A stretch of DNA of 59,781 bases from the NCBI RefSeq assembly GCF_007713465.1, contig NZ_VMSG01000035.1, forward strand, positions 1 through 59,781, in the 5' to 3' direction. The notes below the pieces were generated by a model that saw only the letters and a list, made by a program, of their open reading frames with translations, was not told the origin of the DNA and made no database searches. Shown here one piece after another: positions 16,806-25,273 of the stretch (position 1 is the first letter of the stretch; every line of letters begins with the position of its first letter). Origin of the DNA: Pseudomonas sp. H3(2019). GTDB taxonomy: Bacteria > Pseudomonadota > Gammaproteobacteria > Pseudomonadales > Pseudomonadaceae. Made by a program: the position numbers and the translations under genes.

Positions 16806-17837
16806 TCAACCAATGAGATCGGCACCTGTTGTCAGGACAATTTTTCCAAAGTGTGTGCCGGAATCGATCAGCTCGTGAGCGCTGCGAGCGTCGGTAAGCG
16901 CAAAGGTCTTGTAGATAACCGGCTTGATCTTGCTGCTCTCGATGTGCGGCCAGACCTGCTGCTCGAGTTCATTGATGATGGTCGCCTTGTCTGCGGAGGT
17001 GCGCGATCGCAAGGTTGAGCCCATGTGCGTTAGACGTTTCATCATCATAGGCACGACGTCGAGGTCCTTCGCCGGGCCTTTGATCACACCCACCTGGAGG
17101 ATCCGGCCGTCCATCGCTGCTACGTCGTAGTTTCTCTGTACGTAGTCACCAGCAATGATGTCGAGGATCACGTCGACGCCTTTTCCATTGGTGGACTGCT
17201 TCGTTTCGGCGACGAAATCTGCTTCGAGGTAATTGATCGCGAGGTCCGCGCCGAGCGCCAGGCTGGCCTCCCGATGTGCTTGCGAGCCAACGGTCGTGAT
17301 GATTTTCGCAGCGCCGAATGCCTTCGCCAGCATGGTCGCCGTGGTACCGATCCCTGACGCGCCGCCATGGATCAACACCGATTCACCGGCTACCAGCTTG
17401 CCGCGCTGGAATAGGTTCAACCATACCGTCATGAACGTTTCAGGCATGGCCCCCGCTTCCACCAATGTCAGGCCTTTGGGGATACGCATCGTGTTGCTGG
17501 CATCCGCGACCGCAAATTCTGCGTAACCACCACCGGGAATCAATGCACACACCCGTTCACCGATCTGGAAGTTGGGCACATTGGAGCCAACGGCAACCAC
17601 CTGGCCTGCCACTTCCAGCCCTGGAATGTCCGTTACTCCAGCGGGCGGATCATAGAGCCCTTTACGCTGGAAAACGTCCGGGCCGTTCACGGCAGCCGCG
17701 TGGATGCGGATCAGCACCTGATCGGCGGCCGGCACAGGCACCGAGCGCGTAGTCGGTACCAGGACCTCAGGACCGCCGGGCTGTTTGATTTCAATGGCGG
17801 TCATGGACGACGGCACGCGATACGTTGAAGCAGACAT
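16806..17837 (-). CDS. NAD(P)H:quinone oxidoreductase (PIG3/QOR-like MDR)
   Basis: 343 residues from ATG 17837, with AAGGAG 8 bases upstream. A GroES-like N-terminal domain (AAVNGPDVFQRKGLYDPP, GLEVAGQVVAVG) is followed by a Rossmann domain with HGGASGIGTTA near residue 150 for NADPH. No zinc-binding Cys set is seen, as expected for the quinone-reductase branch. Length is close to PIG3-type proteins (about 325-335). The divergent LysR gene at 17990 is the likely regulator. Probable role: reducing quinones or enones. Confidence 0.8.
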   Translation of the reverse strand: MSASTYRVPSSMTAIEIKQPGGPEVLVPTTRSVPVPAADQVLIRIHAAAVNGPDVFQRKGLYDPPAGVTDIPGLEVAGQVVAVGSNVPNFQIGERVCALIPGGGYAEFAVADASNTMRIPKGLTLVEAGAMPETFMTVWLNLFQRGKLVAGESVLIHGGASGIGTTATMLAKAFGAAKIITTVGSQAHREASLALGADLAINYLEADFVAETKQSTNGKGVDVILDIIAGDYVQRNYDVAAMDGRILQVGVIKGPAKDLDVVPMMMKRLTHMGSTLRSRTSADKATIINELEQQVWPHIESSKIKPVIYKTFALTDARSAHELIDSGTHFGKIVLTTGADLIG

Positions 17838-17989
17838 AGCTACCACTCCTTCAATAAATGATGCTCGATTGATCCGTGAGGATCATTGAGCGAGGCCCCA
17901 AGTCAGCGAAGTATAGGTATCGACAGTGATGCTGGCGCGCAGCATTATTCATTGGGTGAGATGCAAATTTGCATCAACAGGAGGACGTG

Positions 17990-18874
17990 ATGAATTGGGA
18001 TGACGCGCGAGTGTTTCTCGCGGTGGAGCGCGAAAAAACGCTCCGTGGAGCAGGCAGGGTGCTCAATCTCGATCAGGCGACGGTCGGCAGACGGATTGCG
18101 GCACTGGAGCACGCTCTACGTGCAACGCTCTTTCTGCGCACCTCTGAAGGTTACGCGTTGACCACCGCAGGCGAGATCGTGTTGAGATCAGCGGAGAAAA
18201 TGGAGCACTCTGCACACGAACTCGTCAGACAAACTCAAGGCACGGATACACGGCTGGCGGGGGACGTAAGAGTCACCAGCACCGACTTGATCGCGCTCGA
18301 ATTCCTGCTTCCCGCCATCGAACGCCTGCATGCTGCGCATCCCGAAGTGCGGGTTTTGCTGGACACGTCGACGCGCATGCTGAACCTGGCAAAGCGTGAA
18401 GCGGATATCGCGGTCCGGTCAGTCAGGCCGGATAATCCCGATCTTGTCGCGCGGCGCCTTACTCGCTGGCCCATGGCGCTCTTCGCATCGAATGCTTATC
18501 TCGAACGACACGGCAAGCCCGCCGTTGGTTCCGCATTCTCGGGTCACGATCTTGTCGTTTATCAGGGACATGGGATCGGCAATCGATCACCGACACTTGC
18601 TGGCGAACCGATACACGCGGGACGCATCGTATCGACCTTCAATTCCAGCCTCATGCTGCGTACTGCGGTAAAGGCCGGCATCGGCATCGGTGAACTTCCG
18701 ATACATCTGGCTGAACACGACGGCCTTGTGCAGATATGGCCCGAATCGGCACGTGGGGCGGTCTACGAAGTCTGGCTCGTCACGCATCAAGACCTTCGGC
18801 ATACCGCGCGCATCGCAGCAATGATTGATTGCATCGTCGGCGCGTTCGAAGATCACGCGACCCACACAAAATAG
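17990..18874 (+). CDS. LysR-family transcriptional regulator
   Basis: 294 residues from ATG 17990, with a strong AGGAGG site. Helix-turn-helix: WDDARVFLAVEREKTLRGAGRVLNLDQATVGRRIAALEHAL. The effector domain begins near residue 90. The sequence is of the type that often controls adjacent reductases. It is divergent from the quinone oxidoreductase gene, with 152 bases between starts, and probably regulates it. Confidence 0.8.
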   Translation: MNWDDARVFLAVEREKTLRGAGRVLNLDQATVGRRIAALEHALRATLFLRTSEGYALTTAGEIVLRSAEKMEHSAHELVRQTQGTDTRLAGDVRVTSTDLIALEFLLPAIERLHAAHPEVRVLLDTSTRMLNLAKREADIAVRSVRPDNPDLVARRLTRWPMALFASNAYLERHGKPAVGSAFSGHDLVVYQGHGIGNRSPTLAGEPIHAGRIVSTFNSSLMLRTAVKAGIGIGELPIHLAEHDGLVQIWPESARGAVYEVWLVTHQDLRHTARIAAMIDCIVGAFEDHATHTK

Positions 18875-19082
18875 TCACTCATGACTTGGTTGCTGCAGCT
18901 GCGTGCCGCGTTAAATAGTCTTCGACAGCGTGCCACCAGCGCCGGGCATGGTGGTCCTCAATCCAGGAATAGCCTCGTTATGCTGGTCGCAATGATCCGG
19001 TGGATGAAGTTGTGGTCAGACCAGATTCGTACCTGAAGCCGTGAACCCGTTTAGAGGTGATGTCCAGACTAAAGCACTGACT
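18875..19082 (-). other. Spacer with short open frames, no recognisable gene
   Basis: On the minus strand two short frames stay open (one ending GGTLSKTI, another ending AAAATKS), which could be the decayed 3' end of a gene. I recognise neither. No repeat or terminator stands out. Confidence 0.3.
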
Positions 19083-19874
19083 TCAATTTGTAGGGGAGGT
19101 ATCCTGTTTTGGCATAAAGAAACGAGCAAATAGTTCGGATTGTGATTTGATATTTAATTTGGCGTAAATATTGCGGCGGTGCACTTTTATCGTTTCTGTC
19201 GACAGGGAAAGTTTTCCGGCTATCTCTTTGTTGGAGAAGCCACTCAGTAGCAATTTGAGTACGTCATTTTCGCGTGTTGTTATTTGTGCTCCAAGCGGGG
19301 TAATCGTTTCTGCCCATACCGGTGGCTCGGTGAGATTTTTTTCTACGTCAATCTCAAAACACATGCGTTGATGCATTAGTGCAATAACCCATGGCTTGAT
19401 AATGTCAAGTATTGTTATTTGTTCTTGATTGAAATGGATGTTGCTGCCAAGGGACATGCATAACGTTCTGTCGGCGTCGAGCTGGACATTGTACTGCGCT
19501 TCATCTACGGAAATGTACTGTGCGAAATATTGATGATAGTACTCGGTTTTAAGGAAGTGCTCCGGTGCAATATCCAGCAGATGAAAGAAGCCGCTCTGCG
19601 GGTTTTCTCGATTGGCTATATAAAATGGATCCAGCAGATAAAGCCCTTTCACATAGCGATGAATGAATGCGTCTATCTCTTCGATATCGGCTACTTCAGG
19701 AAGGCTGATAACGTGTACGTGTTGATTGCTAAAAATCAATACAACCCAGTTATCGATCTGCACATATTCATTCAATGTGCGAATGAGTGAGCTCCAGAAT
19801 TCTGGGCGGTTCAACTGCATGATCAGCTTCCCAATCGATCGGTGCCAGGCCAGGCTATGAAGGTCGAGTGGCAT
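19083..19874 (-). CDS. LuxR-type helix-turn-helix regulator
   Basis: 263 residues. The C-terminal 60 residues are a LuxR/GerE domain: TTRENDVLKLLLSGFSNKEIA, then LSLSTETIKVHRRNIYAKL. The N-terminal 190 residues do not show the Trp/Tyr/Asp pattern of acyl-homoserine-lactone binding domains, so this is a regulator of another, unassigned class. Base composition is more A/T-rich than that of its neighbours. It is divergent from the orphan PotF-like gene, with direct repeats in between, so it very likely regulates it. Confidence 0.8.
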   Translation of the reverse strand: MPLDLHSLAWHRSIGKLIMQLNRPEFWSSLIRTLNEYVQIDNWVVLIFSNQHVHVISLPEVADIEEIDAFIHRYVKGLYLLDPFYIANRENPQSGFFHLLDIAPEHFLKTEYYHQYFAQYISVDEAQYNVQLDADRTLCMSLGSNIHFNQEQITILDIIKPWVIALMHQRMCFEIDVEKNLTEPPVWAETITPLGAQITTRENDVLKLLLSGFSNKEIAGKLSLSTETIKVHRRNIYAKLNIKSQSELFARFFMPKQDTSPTN

Positions 19875-19897
19875 TTTCTACCCCTTTAGGGTTAGGG

Positions 19898-19928
19898 ATT
19901 CGTAGGTCAGAGGTAAGTATTCGTAGGT
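19898..19928. promoter_or_regulatory. Direct repeats in the LuxR/PotF-like divergent promoter
   Basis: ATTCGTAGGT occurs at 19898-19907 and again at 19919-19928, 21 bases apart, i.e. two helical turns. ACTATTC follows twice (19933-19939, 19959-19965). Two same-face repeats between divergent genes suggest regulator binding, probably by the LuxR-type protein. Confidence 0.45.
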
Positions 19929-20014
19929 ATTTACTATTCGCTAATGCCCGGTATATTCACTATTCAGGGCTTGGGATGGCCATGAGGGCACATCGTCTTG
20001 ACAAGGATAGTTGC

Positions 20015-21118
20015 ATGAGAAAATCACCTTTGCGAAGCATTTTTTCAGCCTCGCTTCTCTGTGTAGGGATCAGCACATCAGTGGCGGCTGTAGAGCCTGG
20101 GATGTATCTGTATAACTGGTTCGGGCTTATCGCACCGGAGACCCCAAAGGAGTTTGAGCAGGAAACCGGTACCAGAATGCAGATGGATGCGTTCGACAGT
20201 GCCGAAATCATGCAGAGTAAGGTAATGGCTGGGCGCACGGGGTATGACGTGGTTGTGGCTACCTCCAATGTGTTGCCAAGCCTGATCCAGGCGGGAGTCC
20301 TTCAGCCCTTGGATCGTAATCAACTGAGTAATTTGTCCCATATCGATCCTGATATCTTGTCCCAGGTCGCGGTCAATGATCCTGGTAATCGCTACGCGGT
20401 GCCCTATTTATGGGGTACCACCGGCATTGGCTATGACGTTGATAAAGTCAAAGCGGCATTGGGTGATAACGCTCCGGTGAATAGCTGGGATCTGATCTTC
20501 AAAGAAGAAAATATCAGCAAACTCCAGTCGTGTGGTGTGGCAATGCTCGATTCTCCCAGTGAGATCGTTTCGATTGCTTTGCATTACCTTGGGCTCCCCA
20601 GCAACAGTAGGAACCCGGATGATTACCAGAAAGCACAAGCCCTGCTGTTAAAAATCCGTCCCTACGTCCTCTATTTCGACTCATCCAGAATCGACGCTGA
20701 CCTGGCGGATGGCAATATTTGTGCGGTTGTGGGATGGGCTAATGGCGCCCTTGCTGCGCAGGCCATAAACGAGAAGGCCAAAACTGGGCGCAAGATTGCT
20801 TACAGCCTTCCTCGCGAGGGCGCGCTGGTGTGGTCGGAAAATCTGGTTCTGCTAAAAGACGCACCTCACCCGAAGGACGGGTTGGCGTTTATTAATTATA
20901 TGTTGCGGCCAGAAGTTATCGCCAAGACCTCAAATCACACTCTATACCCTAACGCTAATAAAGATGCCACTGAGTTTGTCGAGCGGACGCTGGCAGACAA
21001 TCCTTGGGTTTACCCAGATCAAAAGACGGTTGCTACACTTATTCCACTTGAGCCGCTGCCATTGAAGTTGGAGCGTGTCCGCACCCGAGTTTGGACCAAA
21101 GTTAAGACTGGCATTTGA
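20015..21118 (+). CDS. PotF-like periplasmic binding protein with altered ligand pocket
   Basis: 367 residues from ATG 20015 (AAGGA 7-8 bases upstream), with a signal peptide ending near SVAA. It aligns end to end with putrescine-binding PotF and SpuD/SpuE as I recall them: LYNWFGLIAPET, GTTGIGYDVDKVKAALGDNAPV, SCGVAMLDSPSE, and the C-terminal RVRTRVWTKVKTG. Key PotF contacts differ: Ser-Asp after NW is Phe-Gly here, and the Asp of GWAGD is replaced (GWANG). No ABC permease or ATPase genes are nearby. It may bind another amine or act as a sensor partner. Confidence 0.8.
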   Translation: MRKSPLRSIFSASLLCVGISTSVAAVEPGMYLYNWFGLIAPETPKEFEQETGTRMQMDAFDSAEIMQSKVMAGRTGYDVVVATSNVLPSLIQAGVLQPLDRNQLSNLSHIDPDILSQVAVNDPGNRYAVPYLWGTTGIGYDVDKVKAALGDNAPVNSWDLIFKEENISKLQSCGVAMLDSPSEIVSIALHYLGLPSNSRNPDDYQKAQALLLKIRPYVLYFDSSRIDADLADGNICAVVGWANGALAAQAINEKAKTGRKIAYSLPREGALVWSENLVLLKDAPHPKDGLAFINYMLRPEVIAKTSNHTLYPNANKDATEFVERTLADNPWVYPDQKTVATLIPLEPLPLKLERVRTRVWTKVKTGI

Positions 21119-21276
21119 TCTGATTGGGGTGTTGTCTTTATTGAAGAGTTGCTTCCGTTTCCTGCAATAGCCAGCGTTTATTTAAAATGCTGGTCATCAC
21201 GTAGGGAGCCGGGGCTGCCTTTATCAGTCGACTGACCAAAGGGTTGTCACAGCAGTTCCAGGGAAGGAGAAAAGTC

Positions 21277-21534
21277 ATGCGCCAAGGTGATTGCCAATGC
21301 TACTTGGAGTCGGACGAATACAAAGCCTACAAGGAAATTGAGGAACAGATCGCCCATTGCACGCCCGAACAAGCCTGGGCCATGTATTACGTCTCGGCCG
21401 GAGCGGTGCGTGAAAACATCACCCTGGCGGTGATGGAAAACATCGCCAGGGGTAACAAGGCACTGCTGGTTGAGTTCCCCGATCTTGCACCGACTGCTAC
21501 GGGGCATGTGTTGCCTGCGCGGTCTCTTGGCTGA
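21277..21534 (+). CDS. Small hypothetical protein
   Basis: 85 residues from ATG 21277, with an AAGGAG site 8-9 bases upstream, which makes the start convincing. Acidic, with Cys7 and Cys9 near the N-terminus (QCQCYL-like spacing) and a helical middle. No motif I can name. It lies alone between the PotF-like gene and a GNAT gene. Confidence 0.6.
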   Translation: MRQGDCQCYLESDEYKAYKEIEEQIAHCTPEQAWAMYYVSAGAVRENITLAVMENIARGNKALLVEFPDLAPTATGHVLPARSLG

Positions 21535-21590
21535 CTTGCATTAACCCTGAAGGCGCCCGTTTTACAGGTGTTGGCCAATCATTCACCGAT

Positions 21591-22091
21591 CTAAATCGAA
21601 AGGCCAAACCGATAATCGTGCTCTGTCCCTTCTTGTCGAGAGGCATGTTCGATCGAGAAGCCACACCGTTCGAGTACTTTTGCCGAGCCGATATTGCCAG
21701 CGTATACGTTGGCAACCAGTTGTTTAAGGTTCCAATGCAGCTGCGCCTCCTCGATCAGATGCCTCACCGCCAGCGTTGCCAGTCCCTGTCCGCAAGCGCT
21801 TTGAGCAATCCGATAGCCGACTTCTGCCGAGCGCTCGGCTATGTCGATGCTTTTCAGGTTCGCTCGACCCACTATCTTTCTGTCAGGATCTTCGATGACA
21901 AAAGGGTGCCAGGTTCCGGCGGCAAAATCGGATAAATAAGCCGCAATGTGGTCGGTGACGCCCTGCACCGAGTAAAAAGCCGAATCGCGTGCGTCAATGT
22001 GGCGCTCAAACCATTCGCGATTGTCCCGTTCAAACGTCAGTAACGCCTCAACATCGGTACTTTGCAGGGTACGAATTCTGATGGGCTTCAT
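21591..22091 (-). CDS. GNAT acetyltransferase, RimJ/RimL type
   Basis: 166 residues. It starts IRIRTLQSTDVEALLTFERDNREWFE, contains GRANLKSID, the CoA-binding IAQSACGQGLATLAVRHLIEEA and the C-terminal NVYAGNIGSAKVLERCGF, the signature layout of ribosomal-protein-alanine-type acetyltransferases. Length (about 165-180) fits. The acceptor is unknown: N-terminal Ala or Ser of a protein, or a small amine. No operon. Confidence 0.8.
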   Translation of the reverse strand: MKPIRIRTLQSTDVEALLTFERDNREWFERHIDARDSAFYSVQGVTDHIAAYLSDFAAGTWHPFVIEDPDRKIVGRANLKSIDIAERSAEVGYRIAQSACGQGLATLAVRHLIEEAQLHWNLKQLVANVYAGNIGSAKVLERCGFSIEHASRQEGTEHDYRFGLSI

Positions 22092-22261
22092 AAGGTCGCT
22101 CCTTTTTCTGTCACCGAGGGCAACGCCTTCCGTGTGGTCGCCTGATCGTAAAGGGATGCGGCTTTACTGGCTACCCAAGCGCTTTGAGCAAACACGGCTA
22201 GGCGCGCTCATACCGGCATAGTCGATCCTATGCCTACCGTACTTCCCGGAGCCTTTACCCA

Positions 22262-23131
22262 GTGTCTGACATGCCGATCAACGCCGCCTACGCGAAACGC
22301 TTCAACGTCGTACTCGCCTACATCGATGCCAACCTTGAAGGTGTCCTTTCGGTGAGGGCGTTGAGCCGTGTGGCGAACTTTTCGGAGTATCACTTCCATC
22401 GACAATTCACCGCGTTCGTCGGCGTGCCGGTCTCACGTTATGTGCAACTGATGCGGCTACGACGCGCGGCACATCGCCTGGCCTCCCTTGCAGATCATTC
22501 GGTGCTGGATGCCGCACTCGGTGCCGGCTTTGAAAGTCCCGAGGCATTTTGCAGGGCGTTCAGGCGGGCGTTCGGTATGACGCCGAGTGCGTTCAGGAAG
22601 CAACCGAACTGGCAGGTCTGGGGTGCGGTGTTTGCAATTCCTCATTTTTCCAGGAGCATCATCATGCAGGTACGAATCGTAGAATTTTCTGAAGTCAGGG
22701 TCGCGGCGCTTGAGCACCGTGGGCCAGCCGGGCTCGTCGATGAGAGCGTGCGCAAGTTCATCGAGTGGCGTATGCAGAGCGGACAGTCGCCGGTGGCATC
22801 GAGTCGGACTTTTGGCATTCCCTACGGCAATCCCGATACGACACCGCCGGAAGAATTCCGCTTCGCAATCTGCGGCGAAATTCACGAGGCAGTGGCGCCG
22901 AATGAGTTTGGCGTGCGCGAGATCGTCATTCCTGGCGGCCGCTGCGTGGTGGTGCGACACGTGGGCTCGACGGATCATATCGGCGAAACGATCTATCCGA
23001 TCTACCGCGACTGGCTGCCTGCCAGCGGTGAGGAGCTTCGTGACCAACCGCTGTACTTCGATTACCTGAGTGCTTATCCCGAGACACCACAGGATCAATG
23101 GCAAACCGATATTTATATTCCGTTGCAATAG
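22262..23131 (+). CDS. AraC-type regulator fused to a GyrI-like effector domain
   Basis: 289 residues. GTG 22262 is preferred over ATG 22271 because a GGAG lies 10 bases upstream. The AraC helix-turn-helix pair is N-terminal (residues about 12-110: LSVRALSRVANFSEYHFHRQF, then VLDAALGAGFESPEAFCRAFRRAFGMTPS). Residues about 135-289 form a GyrI/SbmC/Rob-C-like domain (VRIVEFSEVRVAALEHRGPA). The order matches Rob/SbmC-type fusions that bind drug-like ligands. No adjacent target is obvious. Confidence 0.8.
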   Translation: MSDMPINAAYAKRFNVVLAYIDANLEGVLSVRALSRVANFSEYHFHRQFTAFVGVPVSRYVQLMRLRRAAHRLASLADHSVLDAALGAGFESPEAFCRAFRRAFGMTPSAFRKQPNWQVWGAVFAIPHFSRSIIMQVRIVEFSEVRVAALEHRGPAGLVDESVRKFIEWRMQSGQSPVASSRTFGIPYGNPDTTPPEEFRFAICGEIHEAVAPNEFGVREIVIPGGRCVVVRHVGSTDHIGETIYPIYRDWLPASGEELRDQPLYFDYLSAYPETPQDQWQTDIYIPLQ

Positions 23132-23355
23132 CGGTTGTGGAGCACGTTGCTTTCGACCTGGATCTGTCGTTGGCGAATGTCCGGTCAGGGTCGATTGTGT
23201 TGAAAAAGTCGACTCTTCAGTGGGCAGCAGGGGCGATAGCCCCATTGTGAAGATTTGCCGGTTCGGGAATGCCAAAACTGTCCTACAGTTTGTGGGGTGT
23301 CGCCATCCGATACGACGCCCCCTTTCCCACAAAACAAAAACAAGAGAATCGACTT
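23132..23355. other. Spacer before ggt with a possible IS-end remnant
   Basis: At 23189-23211 the string GGTCGATTGTGTTGAAAAAG resembles terminal repeats of some Pseudomonas insertion sequences, from memory. No transposase is present. The rest probably carries the ggt promoter. Confidence 0.25.
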
Positions 23356-25083
23356 ATGACATTCGAGCCCCTTGCCAAATCCCTGATAGCGACAGCACTC
23401 GTTATTGGTTGCGCCTGCGCACAGGCCGCTTCGCAAGCCCCGGTCGCCGCCGAAAACGGCATGGTGGTCACCGCCCAGCGTCTGGCCACCCACGTTGGTG
23501 TCGACGTCCTCAAGGACGGCGGCAACGCAGTCGATGCAGCGGTCGCGGTGGGCTATGCGCTGGCGGTGGTCTACCCCGCGGCAGGCAACATCGGTGGCGG
23601 TGGGTTCATGACGATTCAGCTGGCCGATGGTCGCAAAACCTTCCTCGACTTCCGCGAGAAGGCGCCCCTGGCCGCGACTGCGAACATGTACCTCGACAAG
23701 GATGGCAACGTTGTCCCGGACCTGAGCTCTAAAGGTCATTTGGCCGTCGGCGTGCCGGGAACGGTATCGGGGATGGAGCTGGCGCTGAAAAAATACGGCA
23801 CGATGAAGCGTGCCGATGTCATTGCCCCGGCCATCAAGTACGCCGAGGACGGCTTCGTGCTTGAGCAGGGCGATGTCGATCTGCTCGATACCGCCACCGA
23901 CCAGTTCAAGAAAGATATTCACGACTCGGGCGCGATCTTCCTGAGCAATGGCGAGCCGCTTCAGGTGGGCCAGAAGCTGGTGCAAAAGGACCTGGCCAAG
24001 ACGCTACGGGAAATTTCCAGCAAAGGTGCTGACGGCTTCTACAAGGGCTGGGTTGCCCAGGCCATCGTCGACTCAAGCAAGGCCGGCAAGGGCCTCATCA
24101 CCCAAGCCGACCTCGACAAGTATCAGACCCGCGAGCTGGCGCCGATCGAGTGCGACTACCGTGGCTACCACGTCGTCTCTGCGCCACCGCCAAGCTCGGG
24201 CGGGGTGATTATTTGCGAGATCATGAACATCCTCGAAGGCTACCCGATGCCAAGCCTGGGCTTTCACTCGGCGCAGGGCTTGCACTATCAGATCGAGGCC
24301 ATGCGTCACGCCTATGTCGACCGCAACAGCTATCTGGGCGACCCCGATTTCGTCAAGAACCCGATAGCGCATCTGCTGGACAAAGCTTATGCAGAGAAGC
24401 TACGTGGGGCCATCGACCCACAAAAAGCCGGTATCTCCCGCGATATCAAGCCTGGGGTAGCGCCACACGAGGGCAACAACACCACGCATTACTCGATCGT
24501 CGACAAGTGGGGTAACGCGGTCTCGGTGACCTACACCCTCAACGACTGGTTTGGGGCAGGGGTCATGGCCAGCAAGACCGGCATCATGCTCAACGACGAG
24601 ATGGACGACTTCACCTCCAAGGTGGGCGTGCCCAACATGTACGGTCTGGTGCAAGGTGAAGCGAACGCGATCGCTCCAGGCAAAGCACCGCTGTCGTCAA
24701 TGAGCCCGACCATCGTCACCAAGGACGGCAAGACAGTGATGGTCGTCGGCACGCCGGGAGGCAGCCGGATTATCACCGCGACCTTGCTGACCATCCTCAA
24801 CGTGATCGACTACGGAATGAATATTCAGGAAGCGGTCGATGCACCGCGATTCCACCAACAGTGGTTGCCTGAAGAGACCAATCTCGAAGCTTTTGCGGTC
24901 AGCCCGGATACCCGGAAAATTCTCGAAAGCTGGGGGCAGAAGTTCATTGGTCCGCAGGACGCCAACCACCTGGCGGCGATTTTGGTCGGTGCGCCGGCAC
25001 TCGGTGCAAAACCGGTCGGCAAGAACCGCTTCTATGGCGCGAACGATCCGCGGCGTAACACCGGACTGTCGCTGGGCTATTGA
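23356..25083 (+). CDS. ggt: Gamma-glutamyltransferase
   Basis: 575 residues from ATG 23356, with a signal peptide (AQAA cleavage), hence periplasmic. The proenzyme splits itself at the Thr of NTTHYS (near residue 376), which becomes the N-terminal nucleophile of the small subunit. Other landmarks: FLDFREKAP (alpha-carboxylate Arg), EAMRHAYVDRN, LNDEMDDF, PLSSMSPTIV and GTPGGSRII. The enzyme hydrolyses or transfers the gamma-glutamyl group of glutathione and related peptides. Length fits bacterial GGT (about 560-590). It is monocistronic, with a hairpin right after the stop. Confidence 0.92.
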   Translation: MTFEPLAKSLIATALVIGCACAQAASQAPVAAENGMVVTAQRLATHVGVDVLKDGGNAVDAAVAVGYALAVVYPAAGNIGGGGFMTIQLADGRKTFLDFREKAPLAATANMYLDKDGNVVPDLSSKGHLAVGVPGTVSGMELALKKYGTMKRADVIAPAIKYAEDGFVLEQGDVDLLDTATDQFKKDIHDSGAIFLSNGEPLQVGQKLVQKDLAKTLREISSKGADGFYKGWVAQAIVDSSKAGKGLITQADLDKYQTRELAPIECDYRGYHVVSAPPPSSGGVIICEIMNILEGYPMPSLGFHSAQGLHYQIEAMRHAYVDRNSYLGDPDFVKNPIAHLLDKAYAEKLRGAIDPQKAGISRDIKPGVAPHEGNNTTHYSIVDKWGNAVSVTYTLNDWFGAGVMASKTGIMLNDEMDDFTSKVGVPNMYGLVQGEANAIAPGKAPLSSMSPTIVTKDGKTVMVVGTPGGSRIITATLLTILNVIDYGMNIQEAVDAPRFHQQWLPEETNLEAFAVSPDTRKILESWGQKFIGPQDANHLAAILVGAPALGAKPVGKNRFYGANDPRRNTGLSLGY

Positions 25084-25090
25084 GTGAGCG

Positions 25091-25115
25091 GCGGAGCCCT
25101 GTTTCAGGGCTCCGC
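25091..25115 (+). terminator. Hairpin after ggt
   Basis: GCGGAGCCCTG-TTT-CAGGGCTCCGC is a perfect 11-bp stem 7 bases after the stop. The T-run is poor, so termination may be partial or it may protect the 3' end. Confidence 0.6.
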
Positions 25116-25273
25116 TGAATGGCGGCTAACTCACCGCTTCGGAGCAACGCAGTCAATCTTTGGTATGGAAGAAAGATGGCCAATAGCTTTCATTTCAGTC
25201 ATTTGTATCGTTCGAAGGCGTTTATACTGCGCGGGCTTTTGATAAACGTGCGCTCAACCGCCTGGGTACTCAC

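Noticed and set aside
18875..19082. Decayed GntR- or reductase-type gene end
   Set aside because: Short open frames were seen, but no residue pattern was specific enough to name a family.
22457..23985. Long minus-strand frames opposite the AraC/GyrI gene and ggt
   Set aside because: The plus-strand products have full family motifs; the antisense frames have none and no ribosome sites.
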